DNA of 64,000 nucleotides from Fluviicola chungangensis (lineage in GTDB: Bacteria > Bacteroidota > Bacteroidia > Flavobacteriales_D > Crocinitomicaceae): the NCBI RefSeq assembly GCF_007558725.1, contig NZ_VLPL01000002.1, positions 372,001 to 436,000 of the forward strand, written 5' to 3'. Both the position numbers and the translations under genes were made by a program. The notes beneath the pieces were generated by a model. That model saw nothing but the letters and a program-made list of their open reading frames with translations. It made no database searches and was not told where the DNA came from. The stretch's first letter is position 1. Each line of letters begins with the position of its first letter. This document shows positions 1 to 10,862 of the stretch, in pieces.

Positions 1-2
1 AC

Positions 3-3000
3 GGTAGTAATCAGATCACCAGTTCAGATCCTCTGATGGATGATGCAACTGCAGATATCGGAACTCAGGCATTTTATGACGCAGCTACCAACAACTATTA
101 TACATATCCACAGAATTTATTGAAACTTGAGGATTTCATCACTTATTACGGGCAAAATCCCTATTGGGCAAATTCATTGGTAGTTTACCATCCGGAATAC
201 CCGATCCTGAAAATTTACAGAACCTATTATGAGCCGGTCAATCCCGGAGATGCCTATACTTCGGAATCCTACGATGCAAAATTGATGAGTGTCAATACTT
301 GGGAAGGTGCTATGACAGCAGGATTAATTAATTCCGGGTATACGGGACTTCCGGTAAATGACCGATTCAATTATCCTTTGGCGGTAAGTATGACAAATCC
401 ATGGGATCCATATGGTACTTATGTAGATCATGTGAGGTTGCAAAATAAAGTGTATGCATACATGACAATCGGATCCACGACCTATTCCATGATGGAAATA
501 GCCGCTATGATGACGCGTTGTCAAACGGCAACAGTTGGAAATGCACCGGAACCTGAGTGTACACTTTGGGGAGCTGATATTCCGGGATATACGACTATTC
601 AAAACGAACAGACAAGAGATGCGGAATGGTTGATTTTCCGTGGAATGTATATTGCCGCAAAACAAGAATTGCAGCACGAAAGAGCAATTTACTTAAGTAT
701 TAATGATGCCAACTATTATGGATATAATGGTTGCATCGGGAATGATAATTTCCATCCTTTTGATAACGGATTTTTGCATCCGTACCCGTCACCTCCATGG
801 ATCAACGGAGAATTTTTCAACACTGATCAGCCATGTTACATATTAACAATGGCGCTTTATCAAAATAAAGATGTGCGTTTCGGAAGTGCTTATGATTATG
901 TTAATAATGATCCGGCAAATGTGGCTTATCAACAATACCTGATGACCGGTAAATGCCCGATTGCATCTTCGTTCGAACAGTTATTGGCACAAGTTGCCGA
1001 TATGGATTTACTGGACTCTCCGGGTTTCGCAATGGATGTACTTCCTTCCCTAAGCGGACTGGTAATGACCATGAATAACTTTGCTGCACCGATTTCGCCG
1101 ATTCCTTCGTTTATGTGGGTGCCAACTACCATCGGTCCATACATGTTGGAAATTGCATGGGAAGAGGGTGGACTTCCTGTTGAAACATTTAGTTTGCAAA
1201 AAGCGACTACTTCTTTTGACTGGGGGGATATTATTTCATTCAATAACATCTTATATACCAGTCATGTAGGGTCCTTATATGAATTTACCATTAAGGCCTT
1301 GGTGAATGTTGGCGGAGTCGTTGAAGTACACAATCTAACGGGGAGCACTACATTACAGGTTGGTGGATGCAGCTTTGTAGAAACTTGTGAATTGAACGAA
1401 TTGGGTAAAGATTTGGAATTGATGATGCAAGTTTTAACTACTGCAAATGAATTCGCAAGTACATCTCCGGTAAGCCTTACGTCAGCGCCTTATGATGATT
1501 TCCTCACGACAGCGATATCTTACACGGTTTCACCAACACCTTCAGTACCTAAGTGGACTCATTCGCTGGCTATTCCCGGGTTCGAGATCGCAGATGGGTC
1601 TGATGTATTGAAAATAACAATTAATGACTTCACACCTTCTACCTTCTCTCTTGCGGCATTGAATACGGTTGCCTCTATTTCAGAGGTCAGAGCGGGCTAT
1701 AATAATACCTTTGAAATTGTATGTTTGGATGGATCCGGAAATCACCTGGTAACTTTGCAGTGTGATTTGATTCGAAACAACGTAACACCTATTTCTATGG
1801 GAGAATGCGACCTTCCTACTCCGATACAATGTGAGGGGCCTGAATTTGCTAATTTCCGGGACTTGGAAGAAGTGCTTAAATCTGTGTTAACCACCCAAGA
1901 TGCTCCGTTTAATTTGGTAACTACCGGTTTGTGGACTTCAAACTTGAACAGTTCAGTACCTGCCGGTACTACAAGCATTTCAGGAACAATTACATCAAAC
2001 CTGGACGGAGATCAGTTCCTGACCTTTGATATGCCGAACGGCTGCGACCTTGTCTTGACTTACGATCACTCCCAGGGAACTGGTTTTGATTTCGATGCAA
2101 TTACTTCTGTGGATGCTATGGATTTGGTGGATCCTGTCAATAATTATAATTCTTATTATGACTTTGAATTACAAGTGAGTTACTTGGATGGTGGAGTTAC
2201 TGAAACCGCTATTTTGACCGGAACTTCCTGCTTCAAGCTGATGAAGTGTACAGATTGTAATGATTACGTAAGCAGTGATCCAAGTGTAACACCAATCACT
2301 TTTGGAAGTAACTTCCCTTCAGACAATGGGCCAATTCCAACTTTGGACGAGGAACCGGAAAATACGGAAATCCTTTGCCAGGATTTATACGAAGATTATG
2401 TAACGGCATATCAAAATTTTATAGCTGTACAGATAGTTACTCCTACGTGCCCTAATTATGACGCAAACTACCCAATGTTAACCTACCAGGAATTTTTGGA
2501 TCACAATTATTGCTGTTTACCGGGAAGTAATAACATGTTAAACTTTGTAGTTGCAATTCGAAATTTTGTAGGTTCAGGATATACTACTTGTCCACCGAAT
2601 ACGGTTTATGGTGAAGGTACATCATGTAATACCAGGTATAATTGCCCGGATATTTGGGCGCAATATGAACTTACGGTTACGGCATTTAATGAATCCCATT
2701 GGGCAGGAAATAATCATGTGGATTTCGGAGATTCGGTTATGTTGAAAGAAGATTCGGAAAACTCTGAGTTGTATTGTGATTGCGTGGCGGAATATTCATT
2801 GTATTTACTCGAATATATTACCGCTGCACTAGATGAACAGCTTCCTGCCCCGATGTCGTCGGTTGAGTTCTGTGCTTCGCAGCCGATCAGAGAACCGAAA
2901 TCTGATTGTGAAGCCAGGTACCTGGAATACGTAGATTTCATGACATCCTATAACGAAGTGATGAGCAATACGCACGGTGATGAATTAGGTATCGTTGAGT

Positions 3001-6000
3001 CTGATACATATACGGAAAATAATCTGTGTTACTGCCTTGATGAATATCTTTCCCTACTAAATATGAACCTGGATGGGCTGATTGCAGATCCAAATTTCTC
3101 CGACCTGGGTAAATTCTGTTCAGGAAGAACAGTAAGTACTCCATGTTTACTGGATACTGCAACCACGAATTTTGAAACGTTCGAATTCACTTACGATGAT
3201 CCTTGCCAGGAGTTCTATCAAAGTAATATTGATATCAATGCACAAATGGCTTACGAACAACACACACAGCAGCTTCAGAGCGAGTTTATTGACCGCTATA
3301 TCAAGCATTGTATGAGCGCTGTGGAGTATATGAATATGGGATACGAGGAATTGGAACATCACTTTACACTTTACTATTACGATCAGGCTGGAAACCTGGT
3401 AAAGACCGTTCCTCCTGAAGGAGTTTCCTTCATAGATCTTTCTGTTTCAGGAGTAAAAACAGCCATTGCGAATGATCGTAAGTTTGGAACCCATAAAATA
3501 ACTACAGATCACCATTTGGAGACGACTTATCTCTATAATTCACTAAACCAATTGGTCTCGCAACGCATGCCTGACCAGGATGCCATGCAAATTCTTGAAC
3601 CGGTCATGCCAAATGGTTTACCGGTTGGATTCATTACGACCGGAATTCAGATGATAAGCAGCAACCAGGGATATGCTACCGGATATATGACTGTAAGCGG
3701 CATTCCGACGGGAACCAGGGGTTACTTGTTTAAAACCATGAATGGCGGACAAAACTGGACCCGGGTAAATAACACACTTGCAGCGAATTTCAAGGAAGTG
3801 AAAATGGTGAGTGCAACCCAAGGATTTGCCATTGGGCAGCAAGGGTTGTTCTTTGTAACCAATGATGGTGCAGTATCCTGGGATTTGGTAAGTACGTATG
3901 GCTTGACCACTCCGATTACTGCTGATTTTGTAGCGATGGATGTAAAATCCGGTTATCTTTACCTATTGACCAAAACCGGAGATCTTTACAAATATCAAAT
4001 TGGTGCCGGGTATTCCACAGTAATTGCTCTACAAGTGGCTGCACCAACCAACCCAAGCGGGTACACCGTAGTAGAATTCAAGGACTTTATTCTTCCTACA
4101 ACCATACTGGCCAATAATTCAGGAATTATCTACGTTGCAACAGTAACAAACGGCGAAACCTACGATGCGATATTACTCAGAAATACTACCGCGTCTTACA
4201 CTGTAGAAAATGTCCGGGTTGCACACCTGGAAACGGCTTCGTTTTACAATGGAACAGATGGAGTTGTTGCAGGGGTTGATGGGAACATCTCGAAACTAAA
4301 CGGCCCCGCGGGAAATTATGTACAGTCTTTACACACTTCGGATGCAGCAGGAACGATTGCACAGTTAGTGATGCTGGATGCAAACCGTGGTGTGGCACGA
4401 ATTATTGAAAATGGTGTGGGAATCATTCGCACCACCACTGATGGCGGAACCACTTGGGAACAACTGGAAACCGGGTTCCCGGATGCAAACCTGAGCCTAA
4501 ATAAACGGACTTCTACTACCATTGAAGTATTGATCCAGGGATTTGAACTGGTGGGAAGTGTTACAAATGCGTATTCGAAAACGGTTCTGATGAATACTGC
4601 GAATGTAATTTCGGTATTGGATCAAACACCGAATCTGCAACAAGATCTGGAACTGAAGGTCATAACGACTTATGTGGATGGAAGTAATACCTATTACTTC
4701 GGGATTAGTTCTGACAATAAACTATACCGATCCAACGGATTTACAACCATTGGATCAACAGTAAATTATGTCGAAATAACCAATGCGGCAACACTTCCGG
4801 TCGGTATTGTTCCGAAACAAATTGTTTGCGTAAAGAACGGAAGCGGAATTTCAGTCTATATTTTGTCCACAACCGGGACGGTTTACCGGACCGCTTCCAC
4901 AGCTGTTACAAATGATGCCGGGTATACTACTTTATTCACAGGAGCTAATATGTCGACAGCTACTTCTGTCAGAGCAATCGATCAATTGGTAATTGGCGGA
5001 TCCAATTACCTGATCGCCTACAATTTAAGTGACAATTCACTGTATCATGCTTTATCATCCGGAAGCTCATTTACTGTATTTACCACGAGTTTGTCTTTAG
5101 GAACTTCAGCTATCAGCAATCTGGCAGTTCATGGAAACCAGGTGACGTTGATCGGGACAAATGGAGGAATTTTTACTTGCGGTGCTATTTCATCTACCGG
5201 AACGAGCCTCACGTTTACAGCACGTGAGAGTCATCGGTTACCAAAATTAACAGGAGCTAAGCTATTGACAGCTGAAATGGCTCTTTATGGAGAGAATGGC
5301 TTGGTGCTGACTCGTGCTATTTCTTCGTCGGCAACGACCTGCGTGGTGAAACCACTTGGAACGGTCAACCAGATTAATAGTATTTCCGAATTTACCGAAA
5401 GTAGTGTCACGTATTATGTATTTGCCGGAGGGAATGGATACCTGAAGGGATTCAATTCCTCCTCCTGGGCGGCACAACCGGAGTATTATACTTCTACGGG
5501 GGCCTTGATCTCGGATCACAGCAATAATATTGCACTGACAGACATTGCCATGTCTGGAACTGCCGCTTACGTAGTTGGTGAGCAGGGAAGAGTGTATTAC
5601 ACCCCGAATATCACCACGGATCATTTTATGCCTGCAGCTGCAACCATTACTGCAACCAACCTGCGTTCGGTTTCGATCAACAATGCGGCTAACAGGTGTG
5701 TGGTAGCAGGAGAGAATACCTACATGGCTCGCTTTGTATCCAATTTGGGAACAACCCAAAACCAGATCTTTGGCCCGGCATACCGCGACGTACATTTTGC
5801 CGATGCACAAACTGGAACCATTATCGGAGATCATTACCTGGTGCGATCAACAACTACCTCAGATGCTTCCTGGAAAGTTTGCCTGCCTGCTTCTATAGCG
5901 CCAGCAGACATGAATAACCTACGAAAGGTCTGGACGATTAAAACAACAGGGGCCAATCCATATATGCTCATCGGTGGTGTCAATTACTTTGCCCAAGTCA

Positions 6001-9000
6001 GTGATCAGGTTATTACAGTGGAATCTTCTTTCTCTGGAACAGTTACGGATATCCAGTTCGAAGCATCCAGCCCATATGCAGGATATTATTCAGTGGGTAC
6101 CGGTCTTCACCATCTTTCTGTAACCATGGGAACTTATCCGTATAGCTACAGTTCATTAACAACGGCATTTGCGAATGCACCGCTTGCTATCAATGCAATC
6201 CATGTGTTTGATAACGATGGGATTGCCATAGCTGCGATCAACGGAATTTCTTATTACTATCGCCCGAGTACGAATGCGATCACGTCTTTATATACTACAG
6301 GCGGATCTCCGGCAAATACGTGCAGGGATATTTACTTCCACGATCATGTTTCAGGAGTAATTGTTGGAAATAACGGGGCGCTTTCAATCATTACGGCTTC
6401 TATTGATCCGTTGTCCAAGGAGATCGTTTCATCCACAGGGCAGGGCGGAATATTAACAGATCCAACAGGAACTGCAAATACCAATTACGATATTACCTGC
6501 ATTGCTTTCGGAAGCAGGAATACGGCTGTTTATGGAGGATCTTATACTTCCGGAAGTGGTTTAATTACTACCGCTCCGGCCATGGTGCGTTACCTGAAGG
6601 TCGAATCCGGGTTGTATTCTTCCCGTTTCTTCTACGACCGACTTGGCCGGATAGTGGTGAGCCAGAATTCCCGCCAGTTGGGAGATCCGTCAATTATGGA
6701 TGACAACGAGTATTCGTATACCCTCTACGATCCTTTGGGGCGGGTAAACGAAGCGGGTGGAAAGTTTGAGAACTTTACATCCAATAACTTCCAGAATATC
6801 TTCGGGGCCTATGTAGGAGGAAGTTTTGTTCCCACTGTGGTGAATGATCAAAAAATGGCCGATTGGCTGGCAGAAGATACTTACAAGCGCTTCGAGGTAA
6901 CCAAAAGCTATTACGACAATACCAATGTGGATATCAGCATGGAAGTAACTGAGCTGGCTTCTTTGAATACGGCCACCCAACGCAAACGAATTGTACACGT
7001 AACCTATTCGGATACTTACTCGGAAGATGCGAACGAATATGATCATGCCACGCATTACGACTACGACATTCACGGTAATGTGAAAACGCTTTACCAGGAT
7101 AACCGCAGGATCAAGGATATTGTTGGTGTGAGCCAGCACCGCTTAAAAAAGATGGATTACGTCTACGACCTGATCTCCGGGAACGTGCACCGGGTGGATT
7201 ACCAGACCGGGATGATCGACCAGTGGCATCATGCTTACGAGTATGATGCGGACAATCGCATTGTAAATGCATACACAACAAAATCCACTCCTTTAACAAG
7301 TACGCTGTCTTCTTCTGCTTCCCTGCAGAACGAACCCGGTATAAATCCGCAGTGGGAAAAGGAAGTGGAATACAACTACTACCAGCATGGTCCGCTTGCC
7401 CGCACTGTATTAGGCGAACAACAGGTACAGGGATTGGATTATGTATATACCCTCCAGGGCTGGATCAAAGCAGTAAACTCGAATACCCTGGATGCAACAC
7501 GTGATCCGGGGGAAGACGGTGGTTTTGCAAATCACGTTGTGCCAAAGGATGCGTACGGGTACAGCTTGCATTATTTTGAAGGTGATTATACAGGTGCCGG
7601 TGGAAACAATGCCTTTGCGGCTGATCAAAGCAGTAGTGATCTCGTGGCCGGTTCGGAGGACTTGTATAACGGGAACATTGGCCGCATGGTCACCACGATC
7701 ACGCATCCGGACACGCGCGTGGTATTGCCGCTAGGAAATGCTTACCGCTACGACCAGTTGAACCGTTTGCGCGAAGCCACCAGTTTCAATAACCTGGACT
7801 TGGGAACCAATAGCTGGTCTTCGGGTGGATTCGTTATGTACCGGAATTCCTTTGAATACGATGCGAACGGGAACATTACTTACCAGCGCCGGCAGGATGA
7901 AGCTGGGAATGACATTGATATGCTGACATACAATTACCACAAAGACGGTCTGAATCAGGTGCTTAGTAACCGCTTGTACAGTGTTACCGAAGACGGATCT
8001 ATTTCATCCGGAACTTATTCCGATGATATTGATGACATGTTGCCGTTTGATGCCAGTGATGCCGGGATTAATGTGAACAACAATTACCAGTATGACAAGG
8101 AAGGGCGTTTGATCGTGGACATTCAGGAAGAGCTCTACATTACCTGGCGTTTGAGCGGTAAACCATGGATTATTTACAATACTACCGGTTCACCGACAAA
8201 AAAATCCGTATCTTTCGATTACGATGCCATGGGGCACCGCATTGCTAAACACATTTACGCATCGGATTTGGGATACCAGTTAATAAAATCGATCTATTAT
8301 ATATTGGACGCACAGGGTAATGTGATGTCTGTGTATGAGCATGAGATTTCGGATGCGCAAGAAACAGTGAGCTACAACCAAACCGAGAAACACATCTACG
8401 GTTCTTCCCGGTTAGGCATGCATTCGGAAGAAGTTCCCGTATTGGCATCCCAGTATACTACCTACGACATGGGTGATGTGACGCACCGGATCGGTTACCG
8501 CAATTACGAACTCACCAACCATTTGGGGAATGTATTGAGCGTGGTCAGTGACCGGATTGTTTTGGAAGAAGACCCTGGAGCACCGGCACCTGAAAACTCG
8601 GTCTATTTTGATGGAGTAAATGACTACGGGGTGACATCCGGCTTTGCTGCGGGTCTTAGTACGGCGCTAAGTATGGAATGCTGGGTGAAGACTACAACCT
8701 CGGGGAGTACCCAGATTTTGGGCGCTTATTATAACGGTGGAGCAGGAATAGATAAGGGGGCGGTATTGATTTTGACAAGTGCAGGTAAAGTTTCCATTGA
8801 CGGACGAAACGGAACGGGTGTATACCGTAGTTCCGGTGTAAGTTCCGCTTCTGTGAACGACGGCAACTGGCATCACGTTGCAGGAACGATTTCAGGAGGG
8901 AACTGGAAAATCTATGTAGACGGGGTATTGGAAAACAGTGCTACTGTTACATCGGGAACCTTCTCCGGGATGAATGAACCGTTCTATTTGGGACGCAGTA

Positions 9001-10307
9001 TGTATGGGTCATATTTCCAAGGGAACCTGCGGGAAATGAGTTTGTGGAACTACGAGAAAACAAGTACCCAGGTCGCTTCCGATATGAGCACCATTTTTAC
9101 AGGCAGTGAAACGGGCTTGGTAGGTTACTGGCCAATGACCAATGCTTCTGTACCCGGGAATGATGTGAGTACAGCGAATCACGACGCGACTATGAGTGGA
9201 GGAGCAACTCCGGCAACAGACCCCGTTCCGGTAATCTTCCTGGCAGACATCCGCCAAAGCACAGACTACTCACCGTTTGGGGTGCAACTGCATAACCGGG
9301 ATTTGGAATTGACACCCGCCTCAGGCTCGATTACCCCATATCGTTACGGGTTCCAAAACCAGGAAATGGATGATGAGATTAAAGGGGCTGGAAACTCACT
9401 GAATTACGAGTTCCGTATGCACGATCCGCGAATTGGAAGATTCTTTGCAATTGATCCGTTGGCAAGTAAATATCCGCATAATTCGGTTTATGCATTTAGT
9501 GAAAACGTAGTTATTGACCACGTAGAATTAGAAGGTTTGGAGAAAGCAAAACCATTTAATCCGGCAACTGGCAAAGGAGGGGAAGCAGATTTAAACCCAC
9601 CTTCACAAGGTACAACAATGACCGGAAGCAATCAAGGAACTGTTATGTTGGCTAATCATAAAAAGATTGCAAAATCTACTATCCAACCTGCAAGTAAGCT
9701 GCCACCTACTCAACCTTCTGATAATTTGGTAAAGAAACCAGCTCCGGGACTTCCGCCGAAACAGGATGTAATTCCATATGGAGAACCTGTTCCTCTTCCT
9801 TTGGGAAAAGCCGAAGGAATGAAAAGATTAGAAGGCTGGGATAGATTAGAAGGAGCTTTGATGGGTAGTGATGGTTATAGGCAGAAAACAATTTTTTATG
9901 AAAATTCTGATGGAAGTGTTAGTGATGTAACCTATCCAGTAGATATAGATGGAAATTATGCTATTCCTCCTGTAACAGGGACACCACCAAACATTGGCAT
10001 GGGGGCTATCGGTGCGATTGGAAAAGCAAAGGGTATTTTAACTGCGGACGAATTACTTAGAATAGAAAATGCGGCAACTAGAATCAATCAACCGATTACA
10101 GTAGTGGGAAGTCGAGCGAGTGGAACAGCTGGTGCTTATTCTGATTGGGATTATGTTATCCCTGGTCTTAATAGTAGAAATTGGAGTAAAATTAAAAACT
10201 CGTTACCTGGATCCAGTTCTGTATTGAATAATACTCCAAGAAATATTGATGTTTTTAAAGGGACAGTTAACACGAACTTACCACATATAACTATTCATCC
10301 CAGATAA
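3..10307 (+). CDS. Giant RHS/YD-repeat polymorphic toxin with propeller and LamG inserts (5' partial)
   Basis: The frame is open to the left edge of the window, so the ATG at 36 is internal and the N-terminus is missing. Residue numbers count from that ATG. Residues 1-1100 are a Cys-containing Bacteroidota RHS N-terminal region. YD-type sequence starts near 1108 (YYYDQAGNLVKT) and breaks off after YNSLNQLV (about 1180). About 1000 residues with Asp-box-like motifs (MNGGQNW, TTDGGTTW) follow, resembling YCF48/sortilin propellers. The YD core resumes near 2197 (FFYDRLGRIVVSQN) with many YD units. A LamG/concanavalin-like domain sits at about 2853-3063. The RHS core ends with DPRIGRFFAIDPLA at about 3130. 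The rest is a proline-rich linker and a tip with a nucleotidyltransferase signature (VVGSRASG, then SDWDYVI, then NIDVF) at 3355-3405. By family knowledge the shell encloses the tip, which is released as a toxin. Secretion route is not visible. The tip and the next gene are more AT-rich than the core, suggesting tip exchange. Confidence 0.9.
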   Translation, partial: GSNQITSSDPLMDDATADIGTQAFYDAATNNYYTYPQNLLKLEDFITYYGQNPYWANSLVVYHPEYPILKIYRTYYEPVNPGDAYTSESYDAKLMSVNTWEGAMTAGLINSGYTGLPVNDRFNYPLAVSMTNPWDPYGTYVDHVRLQNKVYAYMTIGSTTYSMMEIAAMMTRCQTATVGNAPEPECTLWGADIPGYTTIQNEQTRDAEWLIFRGMYIAAKQELQHERAIYLSINDANYYGYNGCIGNDNFHPFDNGFLHPYPSPPWINGEFFNTDQPCYILTMALYQNKDVRFGSAYDYVNNDPANVAYQQYLMTGKCPIASSFEQLLAQVADMDLLDSPGFAMDVLPSLSGLVMTMNNFAAPISPIPSFMWVPTTIGPYMLEIAWEEGGLPVETFSLQKATTSFDWGDIISFNNILYTSHVGSLYEFTIKALVNVGGVVEVHNLTGSTTLQVGGCSFVETCELNELGKDLELMMQVLTTANEFASTSPVSLTSAPYDDFLTTAISYTVSPTPSVPKWTHSLAIPGFEIADGSDVLKITINDFTPSTFSLAALNTVASISEVRAGYNNTFEIVCLDGSGNHLVTLQCDLIRNNVTPISMGECDLPTPIQCEGPEFANFRDLEEVLKSVLTTQDAPFNLVTTGLWTSNLNSSVPAGTTSISGTITSNLDGDQFLTFDMPNGCDLVLTYDHSQGTGFDFDAITSVDAMDLVDPVNNYNSYYDFELQVSYLDGGVTETAILTGTSCFKLMKCTDCNDYVSSDPSVTPITFGSNFPSDNGPIPTLDEEPENTEILCQDLYEDYVTAYQNFIAVQIVTPTCPNYDANYPMLTYQEFLDHNYCCLPGSNNMLNFVVAIRNFVGSGYTTCPPNTVYGEGTSCNTRYNCPDIWAQYELTVTAFNESHWAGNNHVDFGDSVMLKEDSENSELYCDCVAEYSLYLLEYITAALDEQLPAPMSSVEFCASQPIREPKSDCEARYLEYVDFMTSYNEVMSNTHGDELGIVESDTYTENNLCYCLDEYLSLLNMNLDGLIADPNFSDLGKFCSGRTVSTPCLLDTATTNFETFEFTYDDPCQEFYQSNIDINAQMAYEQHTQQLQSEFIDRYIKHCMSAVEYMNMGYEELEHHFTLYYYDQAGNLVKTVPPEGVSFIDLSVSGVKTAIANDRKFGTHKITTDHHLETTYLYNSLNQLVSQRMPDQDAMQILEPVMPNGLPVGFITTGIQMISSNQGYATGYMTVSGIPTGTRGYLFKTMNGGQNWTRVNNTLAANFKEVKMVSATQGFAIGQQGLFFVTNDGAVSWDLVSTYGLTTPITADFVAMDVKSGYLYLLTKTGDLYKYQIGAGYSTVIALQVAAPTNPSGYTVVEFKDFILPTTILANNSGIIYVATVTNGETYDAILLRNTTASYTVENVRVAHLETASFYNGTDGVVAGVDGNISKLNGPAGNYVQSLHTSDAAGTIAQLVMLDANRGVARIIENGVGIIRTTTDGGTTWEQLETGFPDANLSLNKRTSTTIEVLIQGFELVGSVTNAYSKTVLMNTANVISVLDQTPNLQQDLELKVITTYVDGSNTYYFGISSDNKLYRSNGFTTIGSTVNYVEITNAATLPVGIVPKQIVCVKNGSGISVYILSTTGTVYRTASTAVTNDAGYTTLFTGANMSTATSVRAIDQLVIGGSNYLIAYNLSDNSLYHALSSGSSFTVFTTSLSLGTSAISNLAVHGNQVTLIGTNGGIFTCGAISSTGTSLTFTARESHRLPKLTGAKLLTAEMALYGENGLVLTRAISSSATTCVVKPLGTVNQINSISEFTESSVTYYVFAGGNGYLKGFNSSSWAAQPEYYTSTGALISDHSNNIALTDIAMSGTAAYVVGEQGRVYYTPNITTDHFMPAAATITATNLRSVSINNAANRCVVAGENTYMARFVSNLGTTQNQIFGPAYRDVHFADAQTGTIIGDHYLVRSTTTSDASWKVCLPASIAPADMNNLRKVWTIKTTGANPYMLIGGVNYFAQVSDQVITVESSFSGTVTDIQFEASSPYAGYYSVGTGLHHLSVTMGTYPYSYSSLTTAFANAPLAINAIHVFDNDGIAIAAINGISYYYRPSTNAITSLYTTGGSPANTCRDIYFHDHVSGVIVGNNGALSIITASIDPLSKEIVSSTGQGGILTDPTGTANTNYDITCIAFGSRNTAVYGGSYTSGSGLITTAPAMVRYLKVESGLYSSRFFYDRLGRIVVSQNSRQLGDPSIMDDNEYSYTLYDPLGRVNEAGGKFENFTSNNFQNIFGAYVGGSFVPTVVNDQKMADWLAEDTYKRFEVTKSYYDNTNVDISMEVTELASLNTATQRKRIVHVTYSDTYSEDANEYDHATHYDYDIHGNVKTLYQDNRRIKDIVGVSQHRLKKMDYVYDLISGNVHRVDYQTGMIDQWHHAYEYDADNRIVNAYTTKSTPLTSTLSSSASLQNEPGINPQWEKEVEYNYYQHGPLARTVLGEQQVQGLDYVYTLQGWIKAVNSNTLDATRDPGEDGGFANHVVPKDAYGYSLHYFEGDYTGAGGNNAFAADQSSSDLVAGSEDLYNGNIGRMVTTITHPDTRVVLPLGNAYRYDQLNRLREATSFNNLDLGTNSWSSGGFVMYRNSFEYDANGNITYQRRQDEAGNDIDMLTYNYHKDGLNQVLSNRLYSVTEDGSISSGTYSDDIDDMLPFDASDAGINVNNNYQYDKEGRLIVDIQEELYITWRLSGKPWIIYNTTGSPTKKSVSFDYDAMGHRIAKHIYASDLGYQLIKSIYYILDAQGNVMSVYEHEISDAQETVSYNQTEKHIYGSSRLGMHSEEVPVLASQYTTYDMGDVTHRIGYRNYELTNHLGNVLSVVSDRIVLEEDPGAPAPENSVYFDGVNDYGVTSGFAAGLSTALSMECWVKTTTSGSTQILGAYYNGGAGIDKGAVLILTSAGKVSIDGRNGTGVYRSSGVSSASVNDGNWHHVAGTISGGNWKIYVDGVLENSATVTSGTFSGMNEPFYLGRSMYGSYFQGNLREMSLWNYEKTSTQVASDMSTIFTGSETGLVGYWPMTNASVPGNDVSTANHDATMSGGATPATDPVPVIFLADIRQSTDYSPFGVQLHNRDLELTPASGSITPYRYGFQNQEMDDEIKGAGNSLNYEFRMHDPRIGRFFAIDPLASKYPHNSVYAFSENVVIDHVELEGLEKAKPFNPATGKGGEADLNPPSQGTTMTGSNQGTVMLANHKKIAKSTIQPASKLPPTQPSDNLVKKPAPGLPPKQDVIPYGEPVPLPLGKAEGMKRLEGWDRLEGALMGSDGYRQKTIFYENSDGSVSDVTYPVDIDGNYAIPPVTGTPPNIGMGAIGAIGKAKGILTADELLRIENAATRINQPITVVGSRASGTAGAYSDWDYVIPGLNSRNWSKIKNSLPGSSSVLNNTPRNIDVFKGTVNTNLPHITIHPR

Positions 10308-10311
10308 AAAC

Positions 10312-10737
10312 ATGAATTTAGAAGAAGAAATATTAATTAATAAGTATGGACAAGGATTACTTAACAGTACTGAACTGTTAAGTAATTTTAATACACTCGA
10401 TTTAAAAAAAAAACGTTTGTTTTTATCTGATATGACGTTTTTGATAATGCAATCAAAACCTAATTATGATGATATTGAAACTATAATTTCAGAATCTAAA
10501 CTTAAGCCAACATACACCCCATGTATTCTCTTAAAGAAAGGAATTGAATATCACAATTTAAACAAGATTATTGAATTACCAGAAAATGAATTAGATAAGG
10601 TTTTTTTATTGTTTTTAAGTGCTTTTAAGATTCCATATCAAAGGAAATTCAATGAAGAGAAAGAAGACAGTAACAAATGGTGGTATTGGGATTTATCTGA
10701 TGAGAAAAAAGTAACTGAAATAAGAAAAAAACATTAA
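10312..10737 (+). CDS. Probable immunity protein of the RHS tip (DUF5958-like)
   Basis: This 141-residue cytosolic-looking protein starts 4 nt after the RHS stop codon, the standard place for the immunity gene of a polymorphic toxin. It has no signal peptide or membrane segment. Its start (EEEILINKYGQGLL), middle (KPTYTPCILLKKG) and end (KWWYWDLSDE) resemble what I remember of the DUF5958 family, which is often found beside RHS tips; I could not check that. It is strongly AT-rich, like the toxin tip and unlike the RHS core. Neutralisation of the nucleotidyltransferase-like tip is inferred from position only. A terminator follows, so toxin and immunity genes likely share one transcript. Confidence 0.75.
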   Translation: MNLEEEILINKYGQGLLNSTELLSNFNTLDLKKKRLFLSDMTFLIMQSKPNYDDIETIISESKLKPTYTPCILLKKGIEYHNLNKIIELPENELDKVFLLFLSAFKIPYQRKFNEEKEDSNKWWYWDLSDEKKVTEIRKKH

Positions 10738-10751
10738 ACACTTTAGTTTAG

Positions 10752-10786
10752 AAGCCCTTCGAAAAATTCGGAGGGCTTTCTTTTTG
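10752..10786 (+). terminator. Rho-independent terminator after the RHS/immunity pair
   Basis: An 11-12 bp stem (AAGCCCT-T-CGAA against TTCG-G-AGGGCTT) with a short A loop is followed by a T run. It lies just past the immunity gene stop and closes that operon. Confidence 0.8.
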
Positions 10787-10862
10787 GTTCAAAACCGTTG
10801 TTCCTATCCGTTAAATCCAAAAAAGTTATTAACAATCAATTAATTCGCTACAAGCCTTTATT

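Noticed and set aside
5262-5834. 190-codon minus-strand open frame
   Set aside because: Antisense to the propeller insert of the RHS gene; no signature and no signal peptide.
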